The translations under genes were made by a program, and so were the position numbers. The notes beneath the pieces are model-generated. The model did not search any database. It was not told the DNA's origin and saw only the letters and a list, made by a program, of their open reading frames with translations. A stretch of 64,000 nucleotides of DNA, taken from NCBI RefSeq assembly GCF_918698085.1, contig NZ_CAKKLP010000009.1:124001-188000 (forward strand), in the 5' to 3' direction. This document shows, piece after piece, positions 27,120 through 35,722 of the stretch (position 1 is the stretch's first letter; each line of letters opens with the position of its first letter). This DNA comes from Chryseobacterium sp. Bi04 (GTDB lineage Bacteria > Bacteroidota > Bacteroidia > Flavobacteriales > Weeksellaceae).

Positions 27120-27869
27120 ATGAAAAAAGCAGGTATACTTATCCTTGGTCTGGCGTTTTTAGAAGCCGCAGCTCAGGATCAAAACAGTTCGGCAGAAAAA
27201 ATGAATATGATCAAAACGAATGTTACAGCTTATGCATTCAGAAATATTAACCTGTCCTATGAAAGAGCCATTAACCGGTGGTTCTCAGTAAACATTGGAT
27301 TTGGAACCATGCCGGAAGGAAAAATTCCTTTTATCAATGCTTTTCTGAAAGATGTAGACGAAAAAAGATTTCAGAACCTTAGAGTAAAAGCTACCAACTT
27401 TACAATAGAACCCCGATTTTATGTTGGACAGGGCTATGGAAAAGGATTTTATATTGCTCCCTATTACCGGTACTCTGATGTTTCCTCCAATACCTTTGAT
27501 TTTTATTACGATTACCATGGTCCTGATGGAAATACATATCAGATTCCGCTTAAAGGCCAGGGAAAAGCCAATGGAAACAGTGGCGGCCTCATGGTTGGAG
27601 TACAGTTTTTCCTTACTAAAAGTCAAAATCTGGTACTCGATTTTTGGATTGCAGGAGCTCACTATGGAAACGGAAAAGGTGACTTCTCCATGTCCAGCGA
27701 CTTTCTATTGACTCCTGATATGCAGGCACAGCTAAAAAAAGAAATAGAAAAACTGGATATCCCGATCGTAGATTATACCGTGGAAACCAATGCCAATGGT
27801 GCTATGATAAAAGTAGACGGCCCATGGGCAGGTTTTAGAAGCGGACTTTCTTTAGGATACCGGTTTTAA
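27120..27869 (+). CDS. DUF3575 outer-membrane protein
   Basis: The start is taken at 27120 (MKKAGILILGLAFLEAAAQ, a clear signal peptide); an upstream in-frame TTG adds an unlikely N-terminal extension. The mature protein begins MNMIKTNVTAYAFRNINLSYERAINRWFSVN in sequence pieces typical of DUF3575. It has alternating beta-strands and ends in LGYRF, a C-terminal aromatic signature of outer-membrane barrels. 249 aa. It is divergent from the frameshifted receptor and shares the intergenic region with it. Confidence 0.85.
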   Translation: MKKAGILILGLAFLEAAAQDQNSSAEKMNMIKTNVTAYAFRNINLSYERAINRWFSVNIGFGTMPEGKIPFINAFLKDVDEKRFQNLRVKATNFTIEPRFYVGQGYGKGFYIAPYYRYSDVSSNTFDFYYDYHGPDGNTYQIPLKGQGKANGNSGGLMVGVQFFLTKSQNLVLDFWIAGAHYGNGKGDFSMSSDFLLTPDMQAQLKKEIEKLDIPIVDYTVETNANGAMIKVDGPWAGFRSGLSLGYRF

Positions 27870-27978
27870 AAAAACAACAAAAAGTATACAAACCGTTCTT
27901 TTTTTCAAGACCATTTAATTTTTCCTGAAAGTTGTATATTGCTCACATTATTATGGGATTTTTGGGAAAATAAAAAAT

Positions 27979-29271
27979 ATGAATACATCACAAATTACCA
28001 CCGGCCAAAGGATCAAGGCCATTGTGGGCGGCTCCGTCGGAAATCTTGTAGAATGGTACGATTGGTATGCTTATGCAGCATTTGCCATCTATTTTTCGCA
28101 TTCATTCTTTCCGGATTCCGATCTCAATGCACAGTTAATGAATACAGCAGGGATATTCGCTGTCGGTTTTCTTATGCGACCGATCGGAGGATGGCTGTTT
28201 GGAAGTATAGCCGATAAAATAGGAAGAAAAAAAGCAATGACACTTTCTGTATTGCTGATGTCTTTTGGGTCACTGCTTATTGCCCTTACCCCCACCTATA
28301 AATCCATAGGAATCCTGGCTCCTTTATTACTGCTTTTGGCAAGACTGCTCCAGGGATTAAGTGTGGGAGGTGAATATGGAGTTTCCGCTACCTACCTCAG
28401 CGAAATGGCAACTCAGGACAGAAGAGGGTTTTACTCAAGTTTCCAGTATGTAACATTAATCGGAGGACAGCTTATTGCCCTGGGAATCCAGCTTATCCTG
28501 CAAAAGTTATTGCTTACAGAAGCACAGCTGGAAAACTGGGGTTGGAGAATTCCCTTCGTGATTGGAGCTTTACTTTCCGTTATTGCATTATACCTGAGGG
28601 CTAATCTCCATGAAACGGAAGCTTTTGAAAACAAAAAAGAGGTCAGTGACAAGAAAAAAGGCAGTGTGGGAGAGCTTTTGAAGCACCCTCAAGCGCTTCT
28701 TACCGTAGTAGGACTTACCTTGGGAGGAACCTTGGCTTTCTACACCTATACCACTTATATGCAGAAATTCTTGGTGAATACGGTTCACCTTACCAAAGAA
28801 GAATCTACCTTAGTCTCATTTATATCATTATTCATATTCGCCTGTCTACAGCCTGTATTTGGGGCCTTATCAGATAAAATTGGAAGACGTCCTCTTCTTT
28901 TGGGTTTTGGTATTTTAGGAACTTTATGTACGGTTCCTCTTCTTACAGCACTGAGTACCACCACTTCCATATGGGGAGCATTTTTTCTGATTATGGCAGC
29001 ATTAATTATTGTAAGTGGTTATACTTCTATCAACGCTGTGGTAAAAGCTGAGCTTTTTCCTTCTGAGATCCGGGCTTTAGGAGTAGGTCTTCCCTATGCC
29101 CTTACAGTGGCCATTTTTGGAGGAACAGCAGAGTATATTGCTCTTTGGTTTAAAAAAATAGGGAGTGAAGAGTATTTTTATTGGTATATCACAGCATGTA
29201 TTTTTTTCTCTCTCATTGTCTATGCAAGGATGAAGGATACTAAAAAAAATTCAACACTGGATAAAGATTAA
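27979..29271 (+). CDS. MFS transporter, metabolite:H+ symporter family
   Basis: 430 aa with twelve predicted membrane helices. The MHS-type signatures are clear: GNLVEWYDWYAYA in helix 1, FLMRPIGGWLFGSIADKIGRKKAM (loop 2-3, GxxADxxGRK), LLLARLLQGLSVGGEYG in helix 4, and a second ALSDKIGRRPLL in the C-terminal half. This subfamily includes the 2-oxoglutarate (KgtP), proline/betaine (ProP) and citrate permeases; the closest resemblance is to KgtP, but the substrate is not certain. It is a single gene followed by a very strong terminator. Confidence 0.92.
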   Translation: MNTSQITTGQRIKAIVGGSVGNLVEWYDWYAYAAFAIYFSHSFFPDSDLNAQLMNTAGIFAVGFLMRPIGGWLFGSIADKIGRKKAMTLSVLLMSFGSLLIALTPTYKSIGILAPLLLLLARLLQGLSVGGEYGVSATYLSEMATQDRRGFYSSFQYVTLIGGQLIALGIQLILQKLLLTEAQLENWGWRIPFVIGALLSVIALYLRANLHETEAFENKKEVSDKKKGSVGELLKHPQALLTVVGLTLGGTLAFYTYTTYMQKFLVNTVHLTKEESTLVSFISLFIFACLQPVFGALSDKIGRRPLLLGFGILGTLCTVPLLTALSTTTSIWGAFFLIMAALIIVSGYTSINAVVKAELFPSEIRALGVGLPYALTVAIFGGTAEYIALWFKKIGSEEYFYWYITACIFFSLIVYARMKDTKKNSTLDKD

Positions 29272-29288
29272 CAGAATCAACATAAAGA

Positions 29289-29321
29289 AACCGGCGCCTC
29301 AGATTTTCTGAGGCGCCGGTT
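29289..29321. terminator. Strong hairpin terminator between convergent genes
   Basis: A perfect 15 bp GC-rich stem (29289-29303 with 29307-29321) and a TTT loop are followed by TATATTTTT. It separates the transporter from the minus-strand small gene. Confidence 0.9.
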
Positions 29322-29327
29322 ATATTT

Positions 29328-29543
29328 TTAATGGTAAGCTTGTTTGAATTTTTCTATCATACTGTCCAGATTGTGTCGCTGGACATACACACTTTTCACC
29401 TCTTCATATCTTGGCGATTTGTAGAAAACTTCATGGAAATCCATACTTCCGTTTCCTACTTTTACTACTTTCTGAACTTCAATATTAAGTTTTTTCAGTT
29501 CGTCTCTAAAGACTTTAAATTCATCTTGGATACTACTACTCAT
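29328..29543 (-). CDS. Small conserved hypothetical protein, 71 aa
   Basis: Starts MSSSIQDEFKVFRDELKKLN and ends FKQAYH; amphipathic helices flank a short middle with VGNGSMDFHEVFYKSPRYEEVK. No signal peptide, membrane segment or known domain. Coding character is supported by its position between a terminator and an AT-rich promoter region and by ordinary codon use. Confidence 0.6.
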   Translation of the reverse strand: MSSSIQDEFKVFRDELKKLNIEVQKVVKVGNGSMDFHEVFYKSPRYEEVKSVYVQRHNLDSMIEKFKQAYH

Positions 29544-29893
29544 TTATATGTTTTGGGTTTTAATTAAAATTTCCAGTTTTACGTGATACCCCTACGACAT
29601 TCAAGGCATCGTCTTAAATATTTAATAAATTTAGTAATTTTTATCAATATAAACACCTTCATGTCATTATTTTTTTATTTTATTCAACAAAAACGCAAAA
29701 GATATATTTATTTCTATAATCTAAAAAAGATCAAAAAAAATAATGGGAATAAACATTTGTATTGAAAAAGATTCTCAATGAAAAGAAAATTACTTTATTT
29801 TAAAAATGAAGAGAATATAATTTTCTTTTGTTTTAGCCTTATATAGAGCTTTACAGCAAAAAAATGCTTAAAAAAAAAATAATTAAAAAATAT
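29544..29893. other. AT-rich intergenic region without a recognisable gene
   Basis: Very AT-rich sequence between divergent genes. A 60-codon open frame at 29583-29765 is low-complexity (Lys, Ile, Tyr, Phe) and has no coding look. The region probably holds the promoter of the small minus-strand gene; no repeat or RNA was recognised. Confidence 0.6.
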
Positions 29894-29918
29894 TGTAACA
29901 TTTTCAAAAGGTTCGTCT
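29894..29918 (+). promoter_or_regulatory. Candidate ECF sigma-factor promoter
   Basis: TGTAACA at 29894-29900 and CGTCT at 29914-29918 match the AAC-type -35 and CGTC-type -10 elements of ECF-dependent promoters, with 14 bp between TGTAAC and CGTC. They lie 36 bp before the ATG of the first gene of an operon that itself encodes an ECF sigma factor. This suggests autoregulation. The spacer is about two bases shorter than for Bacillus SigW-type promoters. Confidence 0.55.
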
Positions 29919-29953
29919 CTAAAAGACAAATAAACCTTAAAACCTTAGAGATC

Positions 29954-30805
29954 ATGAAAAAGTTCACATTCCTTCTTATCATCATGTTATTTTTTGCAGC
30001 ATTATGCAATATATTCGGTCAGGAAAAATCATATCCATTTGAAGTAAAGAAAACCGGAAAAGGAAAACAGTCTTTAATTTTCATTCCTGGTTTTGCCTCA
30101 TCAGGAGACGTTTGGAATGAAACTACGGCAAAATTTGAAAAAAATTACACCTGCTATACTTTAACAATGGCAGGGTTTGCAGGGATAAAACCAGAAACTG
30201 ATGCCAGTTTTAAAAATTGGGAAAAAGCAATTGCAGGCTTTATAAAAGATACAAATATCGAAAAACCTATTATCATCGGGCATAGCATGGGAGGAGGCCT
30301 GGCTTTGGCTATTGCTGCAGATTATCCTGATCTTCCGGGTAAAATTATTATCGTAGATACGCTGCCTTGCCTGGCTGCACTATCCAATCCCAATTTTACA
30401 TCTAAAGAAAATAATGACTGCTCAGCAACCGTTAATAAATTAACCGCCATGACTGATGACCAATTCCGCCAAATGCAGACACAATCTATTCCCCGTCTTC
30501 TGGCGGATACTTCCATGCAGGAGACCGTAATCAGCTGGAGTATGAAGTCAGATAGAAAAACATTTGCCAGTATGTACTGTGATTTCTCCAATACAGATCT
30601 CAGAGAGAAAATAAAAAGTATACGGTGCCCCTCTCTTGTTCTGCTGGAATCTTATTTCGTTAATTTTAAATCAGCTATCGAGGATCAATATAAAAATCTA
30701 AAAAACACCAATATGCAATATGCTTCCAAGGGATTACACTTTATTATGTATGATGATAAAGAATGGTATTTTAATCAGCTGAACAACTTTTTGTCTGCGA
30801 AATAA
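29954..30805 (+). CDS. Exported alpha/beta hydrolase
   Basis: 283 aa starting at ATG 29954; the longer in-frame start at 29864 lies upstream of the candidate promoter. A signal peptide (MKKFTFLLIIMLFFAALCNIFGQ) leads into the fold: FIPGFASSGDVW (oxyanion loop), nucleophile S111 in GHSMGGG, and KGLHFIMYDD near the end with the catalytic His. The likely role is hydrolysis of an ester or amide in the periplasm. The TAA stop overlaps the ATG of the sigma-factor gene by one base, so translation is coupled. Confidence 0.85.
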   Translation: MKKFTFLLIIMLFFAALCNIFGQEKSYPFEVKKTGKGKQSLIFIPGFASSGDVWNETTAKFEKNYTCYTLTMAGFAGIKPETDASFKNWEKAIAGFIKDTNIEKPIIIGHSMGGGLALAIAADYPDLPGKIIIVDTLPCLAALSNPNFTSKENNDCSATVNKLTAMTDDQFRQMQTQSIPRLLADTSMQETVISWSMKSDRKTFASMYCDFSNTDLREKIKSIRCPSLVLLESYFVNFKSAIEDQYKNLKNTNMQYASKGLHFIMYDDKEWYFNQLNNFLSAK

Positions 30806-31275
30806 TGGTATTTGAAGAAATATATGAACTGTACTGGCAGAAGATATTCCGTTTGTGTATGGGATATGTGAATGATACTGATTCTGCTCAGGATCTGGCT
30901 CAGGAAACCTTTATTATTGTATGGCAACAACTACCAAAATTCAGAAACGAATCCAGTGTAGGAACATGGATCTTCAGGATAGCCTCCAATAATTGCCTGC
31001 GTCAGATTGAGAAAGAAAAAAGATATGCCAAAACAGACCTTCCCATTAATCTCGAAGAGAAAAAGCAGGAATCACTGGAGCCCCAGATACAATTGCTTTA
31101 TCAGTTTATTTCAGAGCTTCCTGAAACAGACCGTATTATCATTTCTCTGGAACTGGAAGAAGTAAAACAGGCAGAAATAGCCCATATTGTTGGTCTTTCA
31201 GAATCCAATATCAGGGTAAAAATCCACAGGATAAAAGAAAAATTAACGCAAAAGTTTAAAGAAAATGGATACTAA
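30805..31275 (+). CDS. ECF-type RNA polymerase sigma factor
   Basis: 156 aa. Region 2: YVNDTDSAQDLAQETFIIVWQQL (DxAxDLxQETF motif), then GTWIFRIASNNCLRQIEKEKR. Region 4 near the C-terminus: LPETDRIIISLELEEVKQAEIAHIVGLSESNIRVKIHRIKEKL in segments, a normal helix-turn-helix. There is no region 3 or 1.1, as expected for ECF factors. It overlaps the hydrolase by 1 bp and the next gene by 11 bp. The downstream membrane protein is the likely anti-sigma factor. Confidence 0.92.
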   Translation: MVFEEIYELYWQKIFRLCMGYVNDTDSAQDLAQETFIIVWQQLPKFRNESSVGTWIFRIASNNCLRQIEKEKRYAKTDLPINLEEKKQESLEPQIQLLYQFISELPETDRIIISLELEEVKQAEIAHIVGLSESNIRVKIHRIKEKLTQKFKENGY

Positions 31276-31858
31276 TATAGATTTCAAGAATATATGGAAG
31301 CAACAAACTTCCAAAAAGCCTGATCTGGAAGATCTTCTTGGCAAACTGAAAAAGTTTAAGAATGAAAATCTCCGCAAAATCATCATCATGAATGTTTTAT
31401 TGATTGCCACTTCCCTAGGTGTTGCCTCCATCTGGTATCAATTTCAGCCTCAGCTTATGACTACAAAAGCAGGAATTATACTTGTTATTTTAGCAATGGT
31501 TATCTTCTTATTGGCTTATAACAAAATGTTTATGGTTTTTTATACCCTTGACCATACTCAGTCCAACAGCCAATATCTTCAGAGTCTGTATACAGTGAAA
31601 AATAAGCAGAAATTTATGCAGACTACCATGCTGAACCTATATTTCATGATGCTTTTCCTGGGAATTTGTCTTTACATGTATGAATATACTTTACAAATGA
31701 CTTTTTCTTCTGCTCTATTCGCGTATATCCTTACGTTGGCATGGATAGGTTTCAACTGGTTTTATATCAGACCTAAAACGATCAGAAAGCAAGAGGCTAA
31801 ACTTAATGGATTAATTAATAAATTTGAAGAAATCAATAATCAACTACAGGACTTATGA
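31265..31858 (+). CDS. Membrane protein, putative anti-sigma factor
   Basis: 197 aa. A ~40-residue cytoplasmic N-terminal segment (NIWKQQTSKKPDLEDLLGKLKKF) precedes four membrane helices (about residues 41-60, 70-88, 120-138 and 145-165) and ends in a coiled-coil-like cytoplasmic tail. It does not show a zinc-binding anti-sigma motif. The role as regulator of the adjacent sigma factor is inferred from an 11 bp overlap and the short cytoplasmic N-terminus. The 3' end overlaps the methyltransferase gene in ATGA. Confidence 0.6.
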   Translation: MDTNIDFKNIWKQQTSKKPDLEDLLGKLKKFKNENLRKIIIMNVLLIATSLGVASIWYQFQPQLMTTKAGIILVILAMVIFLLAYNKMFMVFYTLDHTQSNSQYLQSLYTVKNKQKFMQTTMLNLYFMMLFLGICLYMYEYTLQMTFSSALFAYILTLAWIGFNWFYIRPKTIRKQEAKLNGLINKFEEINNQLQDL

Positions 31859-32469
31859 ATTTTTCAGAAAATAAAATCTATTGGGAAAACGTATATGAAA
31901 CAAAGAATCCTGAGCAGGTAAGCTGGACACAGGAAAAGCCACAAATCTCCCTTGATTTTATTAAGTCAGCAGGATTGGGAAAAGACGCCAAAATTATTGA
32001 TATTGGTGGCGGAGACAGTAATCTTGTAGATTTTCTCCTTACAGAAGGATACACCAACATTACCGTGCTCGACATTTCTGCCAAAGCATTGGAAAAAGCA
32101 AAACACAGACTGGGAGATGCCGCTGATCAGGTAAAGTGGGTTGCTGCGGATATCACAGCATTTACACCTACGGAAACTTATGATATCTGGCATGACAGGG
32201 CTGCCTTTCACTTTCTGACAACACCTGAGCAGGTTTCAAAATATATAGATATTGCAGAAAAAAACATAACCGGATGCATGGTCCTTGGAACTTTTTCTAA
32301 AAATGGCCCTACCCGATGCAGCGGGCTGGATATCCGGCAGTATGATGAAGAATCTCTGGCTGAAACATTTAAATCCGGATTTGAAAAAATAAAATGCATC
32401 ACTGAAGATCATATCACACCTTTTAATACCCTTCAGAATTTTGTTTTCTGCAGTTTTAAAAAGCTTTAA
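31855..32469 (+). CDS. Class I SAM-dependent methyltransferase
   Basis: 204 aa. Motif I is IIDIGGGDSNLVDFL (residues about 43-57), followed by ITVLDISAKALEKAK (acidic residue binding the ribose) and VAADITAF, with WHDRAAFHFL as motif IV. This pattern resembles methyltransferases near TehB-like and thiopurine groups. The substrate is unknown. It is the last gene of the hydrolase-sigma operon, overlapping the membrane protein gene by 4 bp, and is followed by a long terminator hairpin. Confidence 0.88.
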   Translation: MNFSENKIYWENVYETKNPEQVSWTQEKPQISLDFIKSAGLGKDAKIIDIGGGDSNLVDFLLTEGYTNITVLDISAKALEKAKHRLGDAADQVKWVAADITAFTPTETYDIWHDRAAFHFLTTPEQVSKYIDIAEKNITGCMVLGTFSKNGPTRCSGLDIRQYDEESLAETFKSGFEKIKCITEDHITPFNTLQNFVFCSFKKL

Positions 32470-32491
32470 AAACACATTGTTCTATTTTTAT

Positions 32492-32534
32492 GAGTAAGAC
32501 CCGAGAAAATCAAAGATTTTCTCGGGTCTTACTC
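32492..32534. terminator. Long bidirectional terminator
   Basis: A perfect 20 bp stem (32492-32511 with 32515-32534) and an AAA loop lie between the convergent methyltransferase and ABC transporter genes. T-rich sequence is found on both sides, so it can work in both directions. Confidence 0.9.
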
Positions 32535-32575
32535 TATATTAGTTTTAAAAACAGCAATTATACTTTGCACTGGGT

Positions 32576-34321
32576 TTATGACTCCGCTTCTACCTCATGA
32601 CGCAGCTGGGCCTTGTAAAGAGTAGCATAATATCCGTTTTTATCCAAAAGATCAAGATGTGTTCCTTCTTCCACAATTTTACCATGCTCCATAACAATAA
32701 TCTTATCTGCTTTTTCAATAGTAGAAAGTCGGTGTGCTATAATAATTGATGTTCTGTTTTTAGTAATCTTTTCCGTAGCCCTTTGGATCAGCTTTTCACT
32801 TTCATGGTCAATGGAAGATGTTGCCTCATCGAGAATCAGAATTTTGGGATCTGATAAATAAGCTCTAAGGAAAGATAATAATTGTCTCTGCCCTAAAGAA
32901 ATAGAGGAACCTCTTTCACTTACTACATAATCATAACCGCCAGGCAGCTGCTCTATAAACTGGTCAACTTCAATTTCTCTTGCTCCCGCTTTTATTTTTT
33001 CCAGCGTGACACTGTCATCACCAAAGGCAAGGTTTTCAAAAATACTTCCATGGAAAAGAAAAACATCCTGCAATACAACTCCGATATGGCTTCTTAAATT
33101 ATAAAGCTCATAATCTTTAAGATCTACATCATCAATAAGTATTTTTCCGGAATTGATATCATACAGTCTGGTGATCAGACTGATAATGGTGGATTTCCCA
33201 GCTCCCGTTGCCCCTACAATAGCCACCGTTTCTCCCGGATTTACTTTAAAGTCGATACCCTTCAGCACCTCCTGTTTTTCATCATAAGCAAAATGTACAT
33301 CATGAAATTCAATTTTACCTGCGAAATGGTCTTTTTGTACAGTTCCGTTATTTGGCATTGAATTATCCTCATCCATCAGTCCCAATACCCTTTCAGCTCC
33401 TACAATACCTCTCTGGATATTATTAAAACGGTCTGCAATCTGTCTCAACGGACGGATCAGCATTGAAATATATTGAATAAAAGCAATTACAACTCCTGCA
33501 CTGATCGTAATATAACCTCCGTAAAACAGGATAAACCCTATAAAAAGAGAAGAAATAAGCTCTACAACGGGAAAGAATAATGAGAAAATGAAAACCGTTC
33601 TCAATAGCGCTCCTTTCAGGGTAATATTAATATCATCAAATTTTTTAAATTCAGATTCCTGTCTGTTGAATACCTGAATAATGGGCATTCCCGCCAATCT
33701 TTCCTGAACAAAAGAGTTTTGGTTGGCAGTCCAGTTTCTCTCGTCTCCAAATGCTTTTTTAAGTCTTTTCTGGAAAAATCTTGTAATGATAACCATTAAA
33801 GGTAAAATAGCCAAAGTGATATAACTTAAATGCACATTAGTATTGAACATCATGATCAATACAAAGACAATCCTCAGAACATCTCCGAAAACCATCAGAA
33901 AGCCGTCCGTATACACTGTTGCAATCGTTTCAACATCTCCTACAGCACGGGTGACCAGCTGTCCGATAGGTGTTTTATCAAAAAATGAAGTTCTGAAATA
34001 GATCAGCTTGGCATATAATCTTTCTCTGATATCCCGAATTACATTTTGCGAGATAAAATTTGAAAAATAAACTAAGAAAAAGTTTAAAACAGTTTCTGCA
34101 AATACCAATCCCACCAAAATGTAGATATGCTTCATCATTACAGCTTTATCCTGCAATTTTGTAATATCATTATCCACCACTTCCATGGTAAGATATGGTC
34201 TGTAAGTAGAGACAATTGAAAGTATGACAGAAATTACTAAAGTAAGAATGAACCAAGAACGAAATTTCATTCCAATAAAGAACAATCTTTTTATAATTCC
34301 CCAGGTATCTTGTTTTTTCAT
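32576..34321 (-). CDS. ABC exporter, fused membrane and ATPase domains (MsbA-like)
   Basis: 581 aa half-transporter. Six membrane helices fill residues 1 to about 310. The ATPase domain has Walker A GATGAGKST, Q-loop VVLQDVFLF, a signature SISLGQRQ (in place of LSGGQ), Walker B KILILDEATSSID and the switch AHRLST. Proteins of this build form homodimers or heterodimers that move lipids, drugs or peptides out of the cytoplasm. The variant signature SLGQRQ is common in one partner of the Bacteroidota exporters. No partner gene is adjacent. Confidence 0.93.
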   Translation of the reverse strand: MKKQDTWGIIKRLFFIGMKFRSWFILTLVISVILSIVSTYRPYLTMEVVDNDITKLQDKAVMMKHIYILVGLVFAETVLNFFLVYFSNFISQNVIRDIRERLYAKLIYFRTSFFDKTPIGQLVTRAVGDVETIATVYTDGFLMVFGDVLRIVFVLIMMFNTNVHLSYITLAILPLMVIITRFFQKRLKKAFGDERNWTANQNSFVQERLAGMPIIQVFNRQESEFKKFDDINITLKGALLRTVFIFSLFFPVVELISSLFIGFILFYGGYITISAGVVIAFIQYISMLIRPLRQIADRFNNIQRGIVGAERVLGLMDEDNSMPNNGTVQKDHFAGKIEFHDVHFAYDEKQEVLKGIDFKVNPGETVAIVGATGAGKSTIISLITRLYDINSGKILIDDVDLKDYELYNLRSHIGVVLQDVFLFHGSIFENLAFGDDSVTLEKIKAGAREIEVDQFIEQLPGGYDYVVSERGSSISLGQRQLLSFLRAYLSDPKILILDEATSSIDHESEKLIQRATEKITKNRTSIIIAHRLSTIEKADKIIVMEHGKIVEEGTHLDLLDKNGYYATLYKAQLRHEVEAES

Positions 34322-34503
34322 TGTACAAATAGAAGAAAAGAATTAAAATAAAATTCTATGCAAAAATAAGATTTTATAATTGGACTGGCTTCAGAACTTT
34401 TACAAATCCTAATAGAAAATTTCAGATACCTGTCATTTACAATATGAATATCTTCCGTCTGTTTTATATGAATTAAGTGATAGCAGTCTTTGTATCGCGC
34501 TAC

Positions 34504-34857
34504 CTAACTTTGCTGACTTTCGGATACTTCCCCTATTTTTTCTATTTCTATGGAAGGTTTTTGAAGATGTTCTTTTTGGAATTTTTTCTCAAGAAGCTGG
34601 TAAATACCCCATACTGCTGCAATAGAGATCACCCAGCCAATCATATTGACCAAAGAAAATCCGGTATAGTTCACATCTTCCAAAGCGGCAGGATCAGTAA
34701 GTCCTTTGTAAACTCCATAGCTCATTCCTAAAACAATCTGGCTTCCCAAATAAATTCCTATCGCCAAAAGGCCGAAATGCCATTTTATTTTTCCAAATTT
34801 CCCGGCTAATTGTGCATAATACCGATAAGCACCAATAAGTATAAAAATTGATAACAT
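34504..34857 (-). CDS. Small membrane protein, 117 aa
   Basis: Three membrane segments are visible (about residues 2-15, 25-47 and 68-88), separated by basic and polar loops, with a charged cytoplasmic tail (EKKFQKEHLQKPSIEIEK). No family recognised. It lies 25 bp downstream of truA in the same orientation, so the two are probably cotranscribed. Confidence 0.65.
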   Translation of the reverse strand: MLSIFILIGAYRYYAQLAGKFGKIKWHFGLLAIGIYLGSQIVLGMSYGVYKGLTDPAALEDVNYTGFSLVNMIGWVISIAAVWGIYQLLEKKFQKEHLQKPSIEIEKIGEVSESQQS

Positions 34858-34882
34858 GGTTATTTTTTTTAGTTTTTTTTAT

Positions 34883-35635
34883 TTAAAATTCGTAGCCTAC
34901 ATCTACCAGATATAATCCGTGAGCAGGAGCTGATGTACCCGCAGCATTACGGTTTTTGTCTTCAATTACTTTACGGAGATCCTCAGGCTTCAGTTTGCCG
35001 ACCCCAATCTCTACCATGGTTCCCACAATAGCCCGAACCATATTTCTTAAAAAACGATTGGCGGAAACAGTAAATTTCAATTCTGATCCTACCTGCTCCC
35101 ATTCTGCTTTATACATTTTGCAGATATTGGTTTTGTTATCTGTTTTTAGTTTTGCAAAACTCGTAAAATCCTCATATTCAAACAAAATTTTACAGGCCTC
35201 ATTCATTTTATCAATATCCAGTGATCTTTTCCAGTGCTGCCAGGCAGATTCCTGTGTAAATGGATTTTTTTCCAAAGAAATATAATATTCATAGGTTCTG
35301 TAGGTAGCATCAAAACGGGCATGGAAATCGTCCTTCACCCGAAAAATATTTTTAATTGAAATATCAGGCGGAAGAAAACCGTTCAGTCTCCTCGGAAACT
35401 GATCATTCAGCTCCTGCTCCGTATCAAAATGAGCAAATATTTTTTTGGCGTGAACTCCTGTATCTGTTCTTCCGGCCCCCGTAGTTTTAATTTCTTCCCT
35501 TAAGATTGTGGAAAGAGCTTTTTCCAGTTCTTCCTGTACAGAAATAGCATCCGGCTGTATCTGATAGCCGAAATAATTCTTTCCGTTGTAAGAAAATTCA
35601 ATAAAGTATCTCAATGTAGTATAATAACTCCGCAA
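34883..35635 (-). CDS. truA: tRNA pseudouridine(38-40) synthase
   Basis: Isomerises uridines 38-40 in tRNA anticodon arms. The catalytic Asp is in GAGRTDTGVHA (D58 counted from the ATG). Other TruA landmarks are YNGKNYFGYQIQP near the N-terminus, HARFDATYRTYEYYI and RFLRNMVRAIVGTMVEIG near the end. The ATG at 35635 gives 250 aa; a TTG at 35614 would start the protein at the usual RYFIEF and is a real alternative. It is divergent from lpxK and upstream of a small membrane protein gene. Confidence 0.95.
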   Translation of the reverse strand: MRSYYTTLRYFIEFSYNGKNYFGYQIQPDAISVQEELEKALSTILREEIKTTGAGRTDTGVHAKKIFAHFDTEQELNDQFPRRLNGFLPPDISIKNIFRVKDDFHARFDATYRTYEYYISLEKNPFTQESAWQHWKRSLDIDKMNEACKILFEYEDFTSFAKLKTDNKTNICKMYKAEWEQVGSELKFTVSANRFLRNMVRAIVGTMVEIGVGKLKPEDLRKVIEDKNRNAAGTSAPAHGLYLVDVGYEF

Positions 35636-35722
35636 AAATACTTTAATTTACTGAAATATTTGTTGAAAAGTCTTTGAGAATATGACAACAATCCTTATGA
35701 AAATTCCTATTTTTGCAATCGT

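Noticed and set aside
29583..29765. 60-codon open frame on the plus strand
   Set aside because: Low-complexity Lys/Ile/Tyr/Phe-rich translation in very AT-rich DNA, no domain or start context; treated as non-coding.
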